From contig NC_088303.1 of the NCBI RefSeq assembly GCF_032854445.1, forward strand, positions 36,837,501-36,901,500: 64,000 bases of DNA, written 5' to 3'. Both the position numbers and the translations under genes were made by a program. The DNA is from Liolophura sinensis. Its lineage: Eukaryota > Mollusca > Polyplacophora > Chitonida > Chitonidae. The notes under the pieces were generated by a model. The model saw nothing but the letters and a program-made list of their open reading frames with translations, was not told the origin of the DNA and searched no databases. Positions 53,955-64,000 of this stretch are shown here, piece by piece. Each line of letters begins with the position of its first letter. Position 1 is the stretch's first letter.

Positions 53955-56920
53955 GTTCTTATATACAGGCTGATGTAACACGGTTAATCAAATGACATGA
54001 TATGGTCATTCTATTTCCTCAAAGGCTATAACCTGAGAATGTAAAGTGGCACTTCAATGAGTCAAGGATGACTCGAGATATATTAGCTTAGAAGGTTTTG
54101 AATAGCAACCAGAACATCAATAAAGGTGTGCAATAGCTGACAGTGAATCAATGTACACTCATGAACATATCCTGGAACCATTTCCGAGTCGTTAACATTT
54201 GACCTTACATACTGATGTATTGATTATCATAGCCTCGGGTGGCTAAACCTATCAAGCGGAGACTATGCCCTTGTGGGATGTAAACACAGTTATTGACGAT
54301 CCGCAGCAACTCGTCGCTGATATACATCTCTCTGAACAAACCCAACAGAGGAATCACCATAGTGCAATTGTTGATGGTATTATACACATCTCTATCTTCG
54401 ACTGGAAACTCCACAGAGTCTGTAGACGTGATGATAGATGCTGGTAAAATTCATCAGTCTATTTCAGGCACCTAAGATCCTCCGGGAATTGCCATATCTA
54501 AAAACAGTTACATGCAATTTTCGGACATAGTCTAATCCAGTGTACAGGAAAGATGCTATGAGCTCAAAATGCCATCAAAAGAAATCTGATCTTCTTATTT
54601 TGTGGCGCCTTCTATTGATTTTAGAGGCGTTTAGAGGCCATCAAGTCTTAGAATTAATGCTACAGTATCCTTAACTGCTTTGTATAGGGTACAACAATTA
54701 GTTCTCAGATAGGCCATAAACAGACAGTTGTATGAATGTGTGGAGGATTTGCTTCAGAATATGCGTAAATGACGGCGAAATAATAAGGCAAAAACGTCAT
54801 CGGTCAGAATTTATAATTCTTTAAGAGCGAAATGAATTCAGTTTTTACACCAAGCTGTCCAAAAGTTTCGTTTCGAGTTGTATTGAAATGTAACTAGTCT
54901 TAAAATAACTGAAGTTTTAAATAAATTTTAATTTATTGTAACAATACAGTCCAGGATTGCCCCAGTCCTAGTGACCTTTTTCGTGCTTCACATGAACCAA
55001 AAGCCATTGCCGTTCCCAATACATTGTACGTGCAAGTCATGCAGTGGTGTACTTATTGCGTACCAAAAGCCAGTGCAGTACTTTCATGTACCGATAACAT
55101 GTACCAAATGACATTTCCATGCTCAGTATGCGCTAAAAGCCAGTGCGGTACTTGGGATTATTGGTGCATGTATTTATTGCAACCTGACGCCTGTGCGTTA
55201 GGTTAGGGTACTTAAAACAAAGCCAAACCCTTAAATGTTTAATGCGTTTTAACAAATTTTACTGAGTAGAGAATGTGGTCAGCAGTTTATCCGTTGTGGT
55301 TACATGTTCTTACAAGCTTGGTTTTACTGGCATGGATCCTTCAGCGTTTTCTTCCATCGCTAATCTAAGTCATAACCACCAACCTGTAGGCTAAATGGTC
55401 TACATGTACGTGTCATATGAAAAAAGTTAATGCAGAAAAAATATACAATGCAGAAAATTGTCATGGTCAGTTAATCTTTGTCGGACGGACGGCTTGGACC
55501 CAAAACGGGTGACCAGATTGATCATCGCATAAGCCTGTATCGAGGCCAGTAAGCCGCCGATAGGATCTGGATGTAAAGACAAGTTAATGTACTCGGCATT
55601 CTAAGTACGATTGCCGTGGGTGTATCTGAGAAATCGATGAAAGGCTGGACGGGTGGTATTTCAGGCAGGGGTGGGAAATCCTTCAAATGACTCTTTATAT
55701 GCATTTGTCTCGGAATGGAATACTCTGTTTTGCTTTTTCGATGTGATCATGACAGGTCTTCCATAAATATACTGCAATTAGTCATATCCTGTGATCGTCT
55801 CTCAGGCTATTAATGACATAAACGGTGCTTAATCATTACAGTCATATTTACATAAAGAGGTATACAAATCTTTCATCCGTTTGTGTATTAAGCGTAAATG
55901 TGGGCAATAACGCTTGCGTGCGTCGTCAGAGAGCTGTGGTGTTTTTTGCAATCAGAAATGATAGGAACTGATCATCACGTGAGGTCCTCACAAACATGTC
56001 TGAATTATTCATTAATATTCAAGCCTATTTCCATGGGAATCCTTTATGAGTATACTCTTGTAGACTTTGTTATCAGCCTTCACGTCGGATAAAAGAACTA
56101 CAGACATCAACAACCCTTTGTTATACTTGTTTTTGCCAGTACTTTCCATGCTTTATGTCGAGAAACGCGAGAATTGTGGCGAATATTTCTCCTGGAGTTA
56201 CGTTTATTTCCTCACAGTTTGCGCTAATGGCCAATAAGTCAATTTGGGAGCAAGAAATAATGGATTGTGATTCAGAGAGCATTAAGAACAATCGCGATGT
56301 GACCCCCTTCACCGAAAGCCGGTCACTTTGTTGAAGGTTGATGTATTCTTGAAATTCCCTTTAGCCTGACTCCGGCCTTCTCCTTGATGTCCCTTTGTAG
56401 TCTGAACATTCGGTGGATTTAGCCTCATCTCACATAACCTTGTATTTGGGCAGCTTCGAATTCTCTTCTCAGTTTCAGCACGAATGCACAGAAATCGTTT
56501 AAGTGTATTAGCCAATTTTACGCGTCATCTGAAATATGTCCCTCGTGCGTCTTATAGCTTTGCATAAACAATGTCAACGGGATTGCCCTTCACCATCATG
56601 TTTCGTTTTTTTTTTATACCTAATTTGACAAGCAGGTGATGGAGGGCGGAAAAGATTTAATGCTGTGTGTAATTTTTTTTTTTCGGAAGTTTTTATTTCT
56701 TCCCGCCACTGACAAGTTACTTCGTCTGCTCAGGGAAGATTTCAGTAATTTAAACAACCTTAGCATTTACCTCAATAGAACTGTATATGTTCAGCTGACT
56801 GTAATTACAATTTTCAGACACAATTTGGCTTGCTTACATAGTAACACCAGTGAGTGTGGACGCCATCCACACTAGAGACTAACTTCTATTTCATGGGCCA
56901 TCACCAGCGGCGTTGGGGAT
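53955..56920. other. No gene recognised; weak repeat at 54995-55165
   Basis: Three to four related blocks containing ACCAAAAGCCAGTGC and GTACTT occur at 54995-55165. Otherwise nothing is recognised. The minus-strand open stretch at 54205-54414 has no known motif. Confidence 0.45.
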
Positions 56921-56927
56921 TTTCTGG

Positions 56928-56992
56928 CCATTGACCAATGGGGTGGTGTGTTGACCAATAGGGTGGGGTGTTGACCAGTGGGGTGGTGTATT
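56928..56992 (+). repeat. 21-bp tandem repeat, three copies
   Basis: GACCAATGGGGTGGTGTGTT with slight variation, three times. Confidence 0.85.
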
Positions 56993-57104
56993 CGAATGCA
57001 GTTTCTTGTTGGTTTGGCTGCGGCTTGGGTTCACGTTTTATCTTTTAAGTAACATGCGATAGAAGAACAGCTGTTTACTAGAGGCTCTGTGCTGTTTGCT
57101 CACA

Positions 57105-57180
57105 CATAATTCTAGGAGCCGTCATTTGAAAGTGAGATAGGGTTGAGTACGGCGTAAAGAACCAATCAAATAAATACATG
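57105..57180 (+). mobile_element. SINE family A 3' end fragment
   Basis: Only the end is recognisable: TTGAGTACGGCGTAAAGAAC, then CAATCAAATAAATACA. Confidence 0.7.
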
Positions 57181-57184
57181 TGCG

Positions 57185-59650
57185 GAATGAAGTTCAAGTG
57201 TTGATGTGTGTCTGCATATCATCACGGTTCATACCACTAGAGTAATCCGAATTATACCCCGACAATCACAAACCAAGATTGTAAAATTATTGATTTATGG
57301 TTAAGAAGAGGTTTGTTCGGCATCGACGGCGAAGGCAAATGGTCATAAATCAATCATTATGACAGCTAAGCGGATTCTTATTCAAATTGTGGATAATTTC
57401 ACCTCCACTCTTTCACTTCTTGAACTTGCTGACCCTACAGATGGTCTGGTTTACGTCAGGGGAATTAGTCCTACAAGGGATATATCAAGATACACTGGAG
57501 CAGTCAGTCTGTCCGTTTCCTGGTCTATTCTGCTGTGGCGACATGTTGCGCGGCGACATCTTCACATTAAACCGATTCAAAACTAACTTACCTGGTTCAA
57601 TAAGTGTTTCTCGAGTAAGGATCGAAGAATAACAAGAGGAAATAAGATGCGAAATCCACCAAAAAAGCCCCCCAAAAAACATCGATATCGTCTTCACTCA
57701 ATTCCTTTAAAAAATGAAGGGGCCCATGTCAAATGACTGAATGTCAACAATTGGACCATTTACAGCTAGGAATATTGCATATACAGCAAGTAAGATCATC
57801 TGTTTTGCTCGCTACAACTTCTTGAGGGGATCTTTCGGTAGGAACATTGCCGCACGAGGCAGTGAGGCCTGAATTACCTGGGTCAGTGGGGCTCAAAAGT
57901 GTTTATTATGGATAACCGAGATGAGGGGTGGAATGGTTAAAATAATTTCGGGTTCATTACTGTCTCAAGCTGCTGTATATATAGACTTTCCTGCAGCCTG
58001 TTAGCATCTTTGCTGAACTGCATAGCAGAAATGGGGGACGATTAATAAAATGAAAATGAGGAAAAGATTAATCCATACCCACATAAGATTGGGTGAATTT
58101 TCCCAGTTTTATTCAGTTTAAGAAAGGGAATAAACTATTTGATGTTAACTTTCAAAATATTTTTTCTTCAATGTCGTATCCAGGATAGCGATTACGTCTT
58201 TAATCTGGTATAAATAGTTTCCCATTCCTAAAATGATAGATACAAAGTGAGAACATCAAGTAACAACGTAAGGACTGTCGATAGTTGATGTGAAAATTGT
58301 AATTGATTGGATTTGCCACGGTTTGTAATAAAAGCAAAACCATCTAAAGCCTCAAACATGTTGCAATATCATTCAGATTAAATTAATAAACAGATGATTG
58401 TGACTTAATGCCACGTCAGCCACACTGCAGCCATATCGTGGCAACAACATGTTTAAGCGACCTCATTCCTAGAACCAAAATGTAGGGAATTGAAAGTGCA
58501 GTGATCCTAATGGACTAACGTTTCATAGTTACTTAGTATTTGTTCGATTTTGGTAACATTAAACGCTGTAGAAACATTGGAGCTCGTGCAACGTCCATGT
58601 AACGAGGAATCCTTATAAGTGTACAGACACGTCACAAAACAGTCCGTAGGATGTATTGATAATATGGCGGAAAGAAAAGGCGATGGATGAAAGCTTGTCA
58701 GGGACGCGTGAATGGTTTCACTTTAGGCCACATATTCTGATAATATGGACGTAAAATGAGGTGCATTGAAGTAAGAATATGTCGAAAATCTGTAACCATG
58801 CGTCATTTTTTTGCTTCCCAGGAGTTACTATTTTCTCATTTTCCACGTTTTTAAATGGTTATCATTTAGGTCTTCAGGAAAACTATTGAGTGCGCAATAT
58901 CATTTTCCGCAGACTTCCTGAATCGTAATGACATCCAAGTGTCACATTTTTGTTGGGTTTTTATTTGGCTTCTTTCGAAAATCGCCTTTAACAGAAACTA
59001 TATTTGCATTTAGAAGAGGAATGTTTTAAATTGCCATTTACAATGAGAAGGCATACATTCAAGGTGGCAGGTTACAGTTAAAAGAAATGGCTGTAAGTCG
59101 TATTCACTGCATTACTTAGGAGCAGTTGTTCACAGTGATAGATAGCCCTGCGCTTGGCTCTAGTTTGGCTTCATCCACCGATAGAAACCCGGCTCAGTAA
59201 AGTGATTCGCTCAGAAACACACGCAATCGACAAAACTCATTAAGTCGCCTATTCAGTGAACCGCTGGACCTTAACACCGTCTTCACCTTTTAAGACAGTT
59301 AAGGATTTTGCTTCCCTATGAGTACATGAGCCCTCCCCAAACACAACAAAGGCATTCATACCGAATTGCTTCAGCTACCTTTTTACTGTCGTTATAAACG
59401 AGCCGAAGGTATGGATTTGAAAAGCTACACCAGGCGTGTTATTTGGTCATTCCGTGAGAGATTCAATATGATCAATAGCTGCCAGTAAAATGCCACATCA
59501 GGTTTAAGTCATTATAGAGATTATTATGAGATGTCCGTGCTCAAAAGGTGGTGTTAAACTTAGGTCAACCGCTTCTAAAAGGGCCCCGTGATATTATACT
59601 TAAAAAACAAGTAGAATGGCAGCTTTGTCATTAAACAGATAACTTCAAAC
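57185..59650. other. No gene recognised
   Basis: AT-rich sequence with no repeat family or coding sign I can support. Confidence 0.5.
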
Positions 59651-59654
59651 GTCA

Positions 59655-59735
59655 CTTTTCCCCCCACTGCAATGCTGATCGCCATTGTTTAGGTGAAATA
59701 CTCTTTCAAAATAAAACACCAATCAAATAAATAAA
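59655..59735 (+). mobile_element. SINE family A tail, decayed
   Basis: It has CCCACTGCAATGCTGATCGC, AGGTGAAATACTCTTTCA and AAAACACCAATCAAATAAAT, a diverged copy of the family A end. Confidence 0.75.
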
Positions 59736-59739
59736 CTGG

Positions 59740-61837
59740 AACTGCATGCAGTCAAACGGCTTACAAGCGTTTTGTACCCACTGTTTTTATTATTGGCTTC
59801 AGGACAAATATGTTTCATACCCTCACCACAAATACCATTCAAATACAGCTTCGTTGGAATGTTAAGACAGACAGCCGTATAAGTGCTGTCTTCACGATGG
59901 GTTACAAACTAGACGGCCTGTATACAGACTATGTGTTGCTACACTTCTGGAACTAACAGTGGCCAAACGGCGTACTCCGTACAAAGGGTACACACACTTC
60001 TGCTATAAATCCAGGTTATACTTAAAAGATAATAAAGAACTCGGGTTGAGGCCAGAGGCACTCAGCGCGCTTTAGTTCACTTGGTTGAGCTATGCACAAT
60101 TTCGTTAGTAAAAACATTAAATATAACAGGTTTTTTAACGCATTTTATTGCAAAACTGTCAATTGTAGCGATATAGATCAGTGGGACAAAAATGAACCTA
60201 ACCGTAACAGCTTTCGCAAACAGGTCAGATATTTATGGATCAAGGCTATGGAGAATCCTTCATCGAGAAAGTCTTGCAGCGTACAACTATCACTACCAGC
60301 GTTATCAGATTCATCCGCTTGTGACCTCATTTCTGTCCTTAAAATGAAAATAAGTCTGTAGTGCATTAACAAAGCAAGAAACGTAGAATTTAATTTCCTT
60401 TTACCCAAGAGGCGGATTGTTTATGGACAACATTGCTGTATTGCAAACGGAACATGGAAATCTCTCATTTTGGAAATCATTCCTTACCTGAAGAAGGATA
60501 AACGGCCTAAATTACATTTCATGGACCTGTACTGAAAGTGTTGCCCGTCATGTTCACGTAGGCCTATATATCCGTCACATGTTTCAAACCTAGAAGGTAT
60601 TCCCTAGCACAGGTGTGTCATTGCAAAATAATGCTTCTGACAGGAGAATAGGTAACCAGTACGGACCTTTGTTGTTAGAAGAGGGGAGGCAACAAAGATG
60701 AAGACACTGCACTAGCCCTTTTTCAGCTTCACAGTATCAACTGTCTCCGATCGCGTGATCTTGGAAAATGACAAATACGCCCATCTGTGGGCTTCAACTG
60801 CAATTTACAGAAAAAACCATACACTGTAGAAAGAAAAATAGGTGATCACCTGACTTAAACGACATACAGGACGCTTCTGCACTTCTGGACTGATTTGAAC
60901 AAATAGACCTGGCATGGTAAGGCGAGGAATCTACCTCAGTTCAAGAAAATGTGTACTTCAAGAAGCGAAACGGATTATAGCAGTGAATGACAATTGTTGA
61001 CACACTCGTAAGGCCACTTCTTATTCAGTTCTGTTTTACTCTTCTTTTCCTTTTTGAAAAGACGCATGCCACTTATAAAGCTCCAAGCGTGTTCTGAAAC
61101 GATGTGTGCAGAAACCGAATCGGTTGACTGAGTGCAGTTTGTACAATCCAAAATGCAGGGCCTCCTCACGTACACTGTGCAAGCTAATAAAAGTTTCCAA
61201 ATCCCCCCACCCTCCCCCCTACCTTCAGCTAAGAAATACAACAACAAATATTCGAACTCTTCGAAGTGCTATCTGTTTTACACAGTGGCTTTTTCAGTTC
61301 ACTGCACTGTGACAGACACCTGACAGGCTATGGTAGACTAATTCACGTCGATCTTCATACTGTAAATTAAAATACAGTGCCTCATTTGAGTGAAATATTG
61401 GCGTTTTCGACCGAGGGTTTCATTTTTGGTGGTTTATTACTAATCAACCATCTCATTTATGGCCGTATAACTCTATGGGTGGTTCGACCAAGGCTTATTC
61501 TTCTGATTTGGAAATTTAAAGAAATTTGCTGGGATTGTGAAATTCACACTTTCTTATCACACCTGTCTGGGGCCGATTTCCCGCCTTACGGTACCAAGTC
61601 CTATGTAAAACCTGATATCTCCAGTAGTCTTGCACATAAATATCAATTTTCAAGGTAATTAAATCAACAGTTCTGGAGGAAGTTTTTGTCTAGATTTTTT
61701 TTATTTACTCATTGGAGACACTTACATGTAGTTTTATACATCAGAAGGTGGTCCGATTGAAGAAGTGTGGTACATATGTTTTTCACAAAACGACAAAAAC
61801 GGTTTCCATAGAAAAAATTCTCACCCTGGAAGCCTAA

Positions 61838-61868
<31 letters not shown>

Positions 61869-62095
61869 AAAGTCTGTTGAAATTCATTTATGTTCGTAAA
61901 CGTCTCATCGGTCAACCTACAAAGAAACCACACAGAAAAGAATCTTGTATATTCGCGTCAACCTATATATCTGTGTTTTGATTTTATACCCAGTCGTCCA
62001 TCGGATCGATTTCAAATTTAACATGCCTTTAACATGGTTTTAGTTGAACAGATTTTTCAGATATCCAAGCGTTAAGTTTAATCAGCCACTCTATC
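59740..62095. other. No gene recognised
   Basis: Unique-looking sequence with overlapping short open frames but no domain or splice context. Confidence 0.5.
61838..61871 (+). repeat. (AAAT)n microsatellite
   Basis: About eight AAAT units. Confidence 0.9.
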
Positions 62096-62097
62096 AA

Positions 62098-62190
62098 TCT
62101 ATAGAACTCCCGGGCACACCGCTTTTCTCCCCTAATCCTGACCGACATAGGGCTAAAAGTGAAAAATCATGAGTATTAAATGTCAAATAT
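62098..62190 (+). mobile_element. SINE family C copy, decayed
   Basis: The blocks GAACTCCCGGGCACACCGCT, CTAATCCTGACCGACATAGG and AAAATCATGAGTATTAAATG align with the copies at 28128 and 11985. It lies directly before a family B SINE. Confidence 0.6.
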
Positions 62191-62194
62191 AATT

Positions 62195-62466
62195 GACCCC
62201 GTTAGCATAGTTGGTAGCGCGGGGGCAGTAGATCCACGGTCACACCTGAGGCCTTAAAAAGAGGAAGTTGTACCTTCCTCGCTTGGCTTTCAGCATTAAG
62301 GGGTTAGAGCAACGACTGGTTTACTCGTATCAGTAAAATGGCTCGGATGGGCAGCTTACAGCACTGGATAAAAGAGCAACAAGGAGGCACATTCTTGCAC
62401 TCTAAGGACTCCTTCATCGTCAAATGACTGAAAAATGGTTAAGTATGACGTTAAATATAAGCCCCA
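62195..62466 (+). mobile_element. SINE family B, copy 2
   Basis: It opens with GACCCCGTTAGCATAGTTGG, a tRNA-like box A, and shares the CTTCCTCGCTTGGCTTTCAG, CAACAAGGAGGCACATTCTT and CTCTAAGGACTCCTTCATCG blocks with the copy at 749-1122. Confidence 0.82.
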
Positions 62467-62469
62467 TAT

Positions 62470-64000
62470 CCGACATTCATATACCATTCGTAGTCCGTAA
62501 AGGGCGTTCCAAGTCAATAATCGCAAGATCCATTTCCAAAACAACGTTAAACACTAGCTCCCAAAGACAAAGGTCTGTAAGAAATTATACAAATAGGAAA
62601 TAAAGCCGGTAACACACAAGAGAGAAGCGGTCATCAGTTTTTAAATGATGGCGGGCAGACAGTGGATATTCCAGGCACGAATTCCATATCAAAGTTTAGA
62701 TTCGTAGTCCATGAATGAGTTCCAGGTCAAATAACAATTAAACAAGGTATCGCAGTCGCGCTTTGATTGCAACTGTTCATTAAGGCATCATGCAGATGTA
62801 ATGAGCATTGCTACCTTTGCCTCCCCTAGCCCCAGGTTAAGCGGTATTAGATACAGTTCGAAAATGACAATCGTTACAGACCTTAACCGAACAGACTGTG
62901 ATTCAAAAGTAACGGTCAATTACGTCTTTCCGTAAATATGTAAATATCTCATACTACAAGAGGCGACATCTATGATGTTACACATGGCATGCTGGTCTGT
63001 ATAAAAGCTGTCTACAAGATAGACGGTTACACTGGGCAACCAGCGACACAATTAACGCAAGATCTGACAAATGCTACAAGCACCCACTCACACACTTAAA
63101 TGTCAATAAATAAATGAATAACTAAATAAATAAATAAATAAATATAGAAATAAAGAAATAAGTAAATAAACAAAAAGAAAAAGCCTAGGGCGCTGCACAG
63201 TTTTATATCATAAAAGTCTGAAAGAAATCCTTTTGAAAAGAATAAGTACATAATTCCATTGTAAAACGTTATTGGTCCTTAAAGACTAGTGTGTGTAGTA
63301 AGGAAATCCGCTGCTGATCTGTCCACGCGTTATCTGACAGGTTTACCACTGACGCCATTGATCTATCAGCTTTGATTTAAGTGGACACAGGCCAAGTTTG
63401 TTATTCTCCGGTGTAGCATTGATCTCTGGAGAGAAAACCCGCTGCTGTGACATTTAGGGCCATGAATCCGCTGCGCATATATATCGGATGCTCATTGCGT
63501 CTTTTTATGTCATATTGCAAATCACGTTGAGGATCACTTTACCAGACCTGACAATAAACTCTCGTAAGATGTTTCTCGTCTTCCATGTTAAACAGTACAG
63601 GTCAAAGCAAACAAACATGACTGACGTGTCACGGGCCGGAAGTTCGCTTGGCTCTTGGCGGTAGTTCGTGGTGCCATTGCCATAGTGTCAAGTGGCACAG
63701 GCCATCAGTGTTGGAATAAAGACTTACTTGCATACCTTTCATAGGCTTAAAATTCCCAGAATCAATCAGATGTATCTTGTGACTGTAGCACTACAAAGTT
63801 TCCTTTCTCACCATGAAGGGCACAGCGTTAATAGGTCGGATGTTTAAGAACCCACGTCTTTCCATATGATTCTATTGACAAAACCTAATCTTCTATCTGG
63901 AGATAAAGCCCAGTAAGTATACTTAACTTCCGTCCATTCTTTACAATTTCAGACGTCAAACAAATGAACAATAATTTGTACAAAATAGTTATTGCATTGG
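62470..64000. other. No gene recognised
   Basis: It contains an (AAAT)n run at 63104-63165 and otherwise AT-rich sequence with nothing supportable up to the window end. Confidence 0.5.

Overview
This looks like nuclear DNA of an invertebrate animal. The genes are split by introns with GT..AG junctions, intergenic and intronic DNA is AT-rich, and there are many minisatellites, tRNA-headed SINEs and decayed transposons. From memory, the commonest SINE tail (a GTACGGCGTAAAACACCAAT-type end followed by AAATAAAT repeats) is usual in molluscs and other lophotrochozoans, so I suspect a mollusc or close relative; I could not check this.

Positions 1-10650 (+) hold the 3' part of one multi-exon gene. 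I could chain nine exons with matching intron phases. They encode the last 473 residues of a single-pass membrane protein: part of one EGF-like domain, one complete EGF-like domain, a SEA-like domain with a divergent cleavage site, a transmembrane helix, and a 253-residue cytoplasmic tail. The tail carries two NPxY motifs, an NPYAEL motif, three D-Y-L motifs and proline-rich runs, which suggests a receptor or scaffold docking PTB, SH2 and SH3 proteins. Its introns hold at least five minisatellites, including an array in intron 8 that has multiplied the exon 8 splice donor about fifteen times. A nested pair of SINEs ends just before exon 2. The region after the stop codon contains a long inverted repeat with extra tandem copies of one arm.

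Positions about 12000-33600 contain no gene I can support. They hold SINE copies, minisatellites, a perfect 19-bp hairpin near 13.7 kb, and a frameshifted Penelope-like reverse transcriptase fragment at 22.1-22.4 kb.

Positions 33632-38489 (-) hold a decayed copy of a large protein-coding element or multicopy gene. Conserved blocks lie in the same order on one strand, broken by frameshifts and stops and by one SINE. At its 3' end, three short exons join in phase and end in an acidic, serine-rich C-terminus.

Positions 39000-64000 are mostly gene-poor. They hold two copies of a TTAA-flanked MITE with about 18-bp inverted ends, a long 17-bp minisatellite at 47.2-48.1 kb, a 40-bp minisatellite at 49.0-49.4 kb, other degenerate tandem arrays, more SINEs, and two weak candidates for first coding exons. 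The right-hand 15 kb shows no recognisable gene.
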